Shown here piece by piece: positions 25,780-29,087 of a DNA stretch of 29,087 nt. Under the pieces are notes generated by a model. The model was not told the origin of the DNA. It saw only the letters and a list, made by a program, of their open reading frames with translations, and ran no database searches. The translations under genes and the position numbers were made by a program. Numbering within the stretch: position 1 is the first letter of the stretch; every line of letters starts with the position of its first letter. This DNA comes from CAYUNA01 sp047629355 (GTDB lineage: Bacteria > Bacteroidota > Bacteroidia > Chitinophagales > Saprospiraceae), in NCBI GenBank assembly GCA_047629355.1, contig JBLHWU010000060.1, positions 1 through 29,087 of the forward strand. The letters are read 5' to 3'.

Positions 25780-28700
25780 ATGCCAATCGTCACCATCAAC
25801 ATACCAACCCTCATCAAAAACGCACCAATTGATAATGTCGAACATTATCACTTGCGACCGCTGTTTTTCAATCATCCAATCGCCACGCACCGACGGTTTT
25901 CGACAGCAGAAACGAAGTACAAAACTGAGCTAAAAAACTACTTTCGAGGTTATAACTTTGAGCGCGCTAATTCGCATCAATTACTCTGGTATTTATTTAG
26001 TCCAGAGATAGAATACAAGATTTACGATTTCAAATTTACCGTAAGCAAACAGTTTATGGAAGGACATTTTGGTGTGGCGAATTTTGAGTTGAAAGGGCAA
26101 ACGTTCATTTCCTTACCTGGCTTTTTCAACTATATGTTTATTGGGAAAAAGGATGAGTTTGGGGAAGTTGACGTTAAAAAAGAAGCGGAAGGAGCGATAA
26201 AATATTTAATCAAAAGTTATAAAAAAGAGGAGAAATCGGGCTTTGACATCACTCGTTTTTACTCAGATAAAAAGGAATTTGTCAAAACGGTTACGCATGA
26301 AGTTCGGATAAATAATGGGAAATTTGGTTTTGAGAAAGGAGGCGATATGCCGTGGTTCGCGAGTATCGGAGGCAGTACGGAATTTGATGGTGGTATGGAA
26401 TTGGAACGGGTCGCGCAAGATTTGAACGGTCGATATCCAGAAGAGTTACATCGAGCACATTATCAGGAAAAATTGGTGGCACAACTGTCTAAAATTATTT
26501 ACCAAAAAGAAAATACGCCGCTGGTAATTGTCGGTGAAAATGGCGTGGGCAAACACACCATTATTGAAGAAGTGATTTATCGGTATGAAAGTGATTTTTA
26601 TAAAAAAACAGCGCGTCCAAAACAGCGAATCTGGCATTTAAACCCCAACCGCGTCATTGCAGGAATGAGTATCGTCGGAATGTGGGAAAAGCGGTTTGAA
26701 GCCATCTTAAAATTTGTGCAAAAACCATTCACCAACTCTGCACTTTCTGATAAAATTATTGTCGATAATCCAGTTGCCTTGCTACGAATTGGGCGGTCAG
26801 CTTCCAATTCATTAACGCTTTCCAATGTCCTAAAATCGTATTTAGAAAAACGTTCCTTACAGGTCATTTTATTGGCAACACCAGAGGAATGGAAAGTGGT
26901 ACAAGAGCAAGATAGAAGCTTTTCAGATTTGTTTCAAGTGGTGCGTTTGCAAGAGCCAGATTTGGAAACAGCGGTGAAAATTGTATTGGAACAGCGCAAG
27001 GCTTTGGAGTTGGAAAACGATGTAGAAATCAATATTCAAGCGATTCATCAGTTATTTACAATTCAGCGTAACTACCTAAAAAACAAGCCCTTGCCAGGCA
27101 GCGTAATGAAATTATTGACGCAATTGGCTACGAAACATAAATTTTCAACGGTCGATGCGCAAGAAGTTCGAGATGAATTCAAGGCGTTTTCTGGCTTACA
27201 AGAACGGATTTTTGATGAACAAAGTCGGCTCGAAAAAGACGAGGTTCGAGATGTGATTTCGCAAAATCTGGTGGGTCAAAAAGATGCCGTTGATGCGCTT
27301 GCCAATGCTGTTCACCTCATCAAAGCCAAGCTGACGAATAAGGACAAACCACTAAGTTCTTTTCTCTTTATCGGACCGACGGGCGTGGGTAAAACGCAGG
27401 GCGCGAAAGTCCTCTGTCAATACCTGATGGGCAGCGAAGAAAACCTGCTGCGTTTTGACATGAACGAGTATATCGACGAATCTGCGCTTGACCGTTTGAT
27501 TGGTGATTATAGCAATCCGGAAGGGCAATTGACGGGCAAGGTCCGCTATCGGCCGTTTGGGGTTGTGCTGTTTGATGAAATTGAAAAAGCGCATCCGAAA
27601 GTGCATGATTTATTGCTACAAGTCCTCGACGACGGACGGCTGACGGATAGCCTCGGGCGTACGGTGGATTTCTCGAATACCATCATCATTATGACCTCCA
27701 ATGTGGGCGCGCGCGAAGTCTCCTTGCAACTCGGTTATGCCACCCAAAGTCGCAACGATTCAGCGATTTATCGGAAGGCCTTGGAGAATAAATTTCGACC
27801 AGAATTCATCAACCGAATTGACCAAATTGTAGTCTTTAATCCATTGAGTTTTGAGCATATTTTAAATATTGCAAGGCTACAAATTAAGGAATTGTTGAAG
27901 CGCGACGGCTTTGTACGGCGTACCACGATTTTGAATATTTCGCAAGATGCGTTGGAATGGGTTGCCAAACGTGGCTTCGATGAACAGATGGGCGGACGGG
28001 CGTTGAAGCGGCAAATTGAGCGGGATTTGACCGTATTATCAGCGGAACAATTGATTTCGACGTACTCCGAAAGTCCGATTATTTTTGATATTTTATTTAA
28101 AAATGGGCAGCTTGTTCCGCACATTCAACCCCTAGAATTTGTCGAACCGATTGACTCGGATTGGTTACCAGAAATGCCGGATGAAACCGAAGGACGGCGG
28201 TTTTACAATCAGTTATTGAAGTCAATTGAGCATATTGAAAATAGTGTTTCGCGCCACGACCCCAACCGTGAAGAGAACGACGACGGCGTGATTGTAATAG
28301 GTAGTGAGGGCGGTAAGAATTTGAACTGGCAACATTATGACTTTAAAGATAAAATGGCGGTGGTGAAAGATGAGGTCATTACGATTCGATTGGGTTTTAG
28401 TGACCGTTATTTTCGGGAAGCCCCGGCGATTCCATTGCGATTAAAGCGAGGTCGTGTATTGTTGCGACGAGAGGAAGCGACGAAGGGGATGCGGGAAAAT
28501 TACAAAGACCAATTGTTTCAAAAAGAGGCGTTGAAGGAATTGAGTGAAGCGTATGAATTTGCGCCACAGCAGTTTGATAGTTTGAAAACGGAATTTGTCA
28601 ATAACTTCCTGAATGTCGCGTTTTTGAAGATTGCGATGAAGGGCTTTTTGCAAAATCGAGTAGATAAAATTTCGCTACAATTTGAATCCGCTATCGTCGG

Positions 28701-29087
28701 GATGGGCAAAGCCGAAATTGCGTTTCTGATGAATCTCTATGAGAAATTATTCGTGCGCATGGATGTGACGCATGAGGTCAAAAAAACGCAAAAGGAAATC
28801 ACTGCCGAAGGACATTCCTTGCTCGAAATACTGCAAGGCGAGGCGGGTATCCACCTATTTTATAAAGCGCACCAAAATCCATTGCCGATAAAATTAATCA
28901 TCACAGACTTGGATGCTAAGCGCAAGAAACGCCCTATTTTTAAGGTAATTCGGATTTATGATGGGAATAATACGCTGACGGATTTGCGGACGGGCTTTAC
29001 AAATGATGTACAGATTACGGCGGATGAATTTAAGTTGTTGTTGTTTGGGGGAGTGAAGGAAAGGGTAAGGAGGGAGTTGCGGGTTTT
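25780..29087 (+). CDS. Clp/Hsp100-type AAA+ ATPase with release-factor-like C-terminal extension, partial (runs off the right edge)
   Basis: The frame is open from ATG 25780 to the window edge, at least 1102 residues. Residues 1-230 are an unrecognised N-terminal region without Clp_N repeats. D1 (about 231-400) keeps the Clp layout (AGMSIVGMWEKRFEAIL), but its Walker A is GENGVGKHT (His259 in place of Thr/Ser) and its Walker B is IIVDN (Asn for Glu). D2 (about 500-780) is intact: GPTGVGKT (532-539), LFDEIEKAHP (Asp599, Glu600), MTSNVGAREV and FRPEFINRID (Arg679). There is no long ClpB M-domain. LGY at 651-653 sits where ClpA/ClpC carry the ClpP-binding loop. Residues about 965-1095 resemble the PCRF domain of release factors (GEAGIHLF, VIRIYDGNNTLTDLRTGF). 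It is probably a cytoplasmic unfoldase. The ATG was chosen as the only upstream start giving the whole domain. Confidence 0.9.
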   Translation, partial: MPIVTINIPTLIKNAPIDNVEHYHLRPLFFNHPIATHRRFSTAETKYKTELKNYFRGYNFERANSHQLLWYLFSPEIEYKIYDFKFTVSKQFMEGHFGVANFELKGQTFISLPGFFNYMFIGKKDEFGEVDVKKEAEGAIKYLIKSYKKEEKSGFDITRFYSDKKEFVKTVTHEVRINNGKFGFEKGGDMPWFASIGGSTEFDGGMELERVAQDLNGRYPEELHRAHYQEKLVAQLSKIIYQKENTPLVIVGENGVGKHTIIEEVIYRYESDFYKKTARPKQRIWHLNPNRVIAGMSIVGMWEKRFEAILKFVQKPFTNSALSDKIIVDNPVALLRIGRSASNSLTLSNVLKSYLEKRSLQVILLATPEEWKVVQEQDRSFSDLFQVVRLQEPDLETAVKIVLEQRKALELENDVEINIQAIHQLFTIQRNYLKNKPLPGSVMKLLTQLATKHKFSTVDAQEVRDEFKAFSGLQERIFDEQSRLEKDEVRDVISQNLVGQKDAVDALANAVHLIKAKLTNKDKPLSSFLFIGPTGVGKTQGAKVLCQYLMGSEENLLRFDMNEYIDESALDRLIGDYSNPEGQLTGKVRYRPFGVVLFDEIEKAHPKVHDLLLQVLDDGRLTDSLGRTVDFSNTIIIMTSNVGAREVSLQLGYATQSRNDSAIYRKALENKFRPEFINRIDQIVVFNPLSFEHILNIARLQIKELLKRDGFVRRTTILNISQDALEWVAKRGFDEQMGGRALKRQIERDLTVLSAEQLISTYSESPIIFDILFKNGQLVPHIQPLEFVEPIDSDWLPEMPDETEGRRFYNQLLKSIEHIENSVSRHDPNREENDDGVIVIGSEGGKNLNWQHYDFKDKMAVVKDEVITIRLGFSDRYFREAPAIPLRLKRGRVLLRREEATKGMRENYKDQLFQKEALKELSEAYEFAPQQFDSLKTEFVNNFLNVAFLKIAMKGFLQNRVDKISLQFESAIVGMGKAEIAFLMNLYEKLFVRMDVTHEVKKTQKEITAEGHSLLEILQGEAGIHLFYKAHQNPLPIKLIITDLDAKRKKRPIFKVIRIYDGNNTLTDLRTGFTNDVQITADEFKLLLFGGVKERVRRELRV

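Noticed and set aside
25780..29087. Calling the AAA+ protein ClpB
   Set aside because: There is no ClpB coiled-coil M-domain between D1 and D2, no Clp_N domain, and D1 is degenerate. A specific gene name is not justified.

Overview
The window looks like chromosomal DNA of a Bacteroidota bacterium, probably a Saprospiria-type member. The reasons are two proteins with C-terminal type IX secretion (T9SS) sorting domains, a giant HYR-like repeat protein, a LytS/LytTR two-component pair, lipoproteins with a Cys close to the N-terminus, and the lack of obvious Shine-Dalgarno sequences. The taxon is inference; no rRNA or tRNA gene was recognised.

Layout. (1) 1-2041 is an AT-rich accessory stretch. 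It holds the possible end of a plus-strand ORF, an unrecognised 244-aa protein and a small lipoprotein. Imperfect palindromes resembling recombination sites lie around or near each gene. (2) 2042-3856 encodes a 604-aa tyrosine recombinase with an unusual N-terminus made of three W-x6-W-x2-P modules. Its 3' end faces region 1, so the two may form the end of a gene-cassette array. (3) 4022-18400 is one minus-strand gene for a 4792-residue secreted, cysteine-rich protein. It has 33 units of about 80 residues, split 13+20 by four HYR-like domains, followed by irregular Ig/HYR-like modules, a dockerin-like segment and a T9SS tail. (4) 18401-19513 is a gene-poor spacer with stem-loops and an ACGG-rich dispersed repeat. 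(5) 19514-20458 encodes a second T9SS cargo protein whose signal peptide appears to have lost its start codon. (6) 20462-22653 encodes a LytTR response regulator and its membrane histidine kinase, overlapping or nearly so. (7) 23006-23908 (minus) is a membrane-anchored glucosaminidase, and 24538-25437 (plus) is an N-acetylglucosamine-kinase-like protein. They diverge from a spacer carrying three perfect hairpins. (8) 25438-25779 is a spacer that is largely one imperfect palindrome. (9) 25780 to the right edge is an unfinished Clp/Hsp100-type AAA+ protein. Its first ATPase domain is degenerate, its second intact, and its C-terminal extension resembles the non-catalytic domain of peptide chain release factors.

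How they fit together. The giant protein and the 314-aa protein are probably exported by T9SS as surface or released proteins. The glucosaminidase and the amino-sugar kinase could belong to one cell-wall turnover and salvage route. The LytS/LytTR pair has no recognisable target here. The most unusual items are the Clp-like ATPase with its release-factor-like tail, the recombinase with its possible cassettes, and the 240-bp-periodic giant gene.
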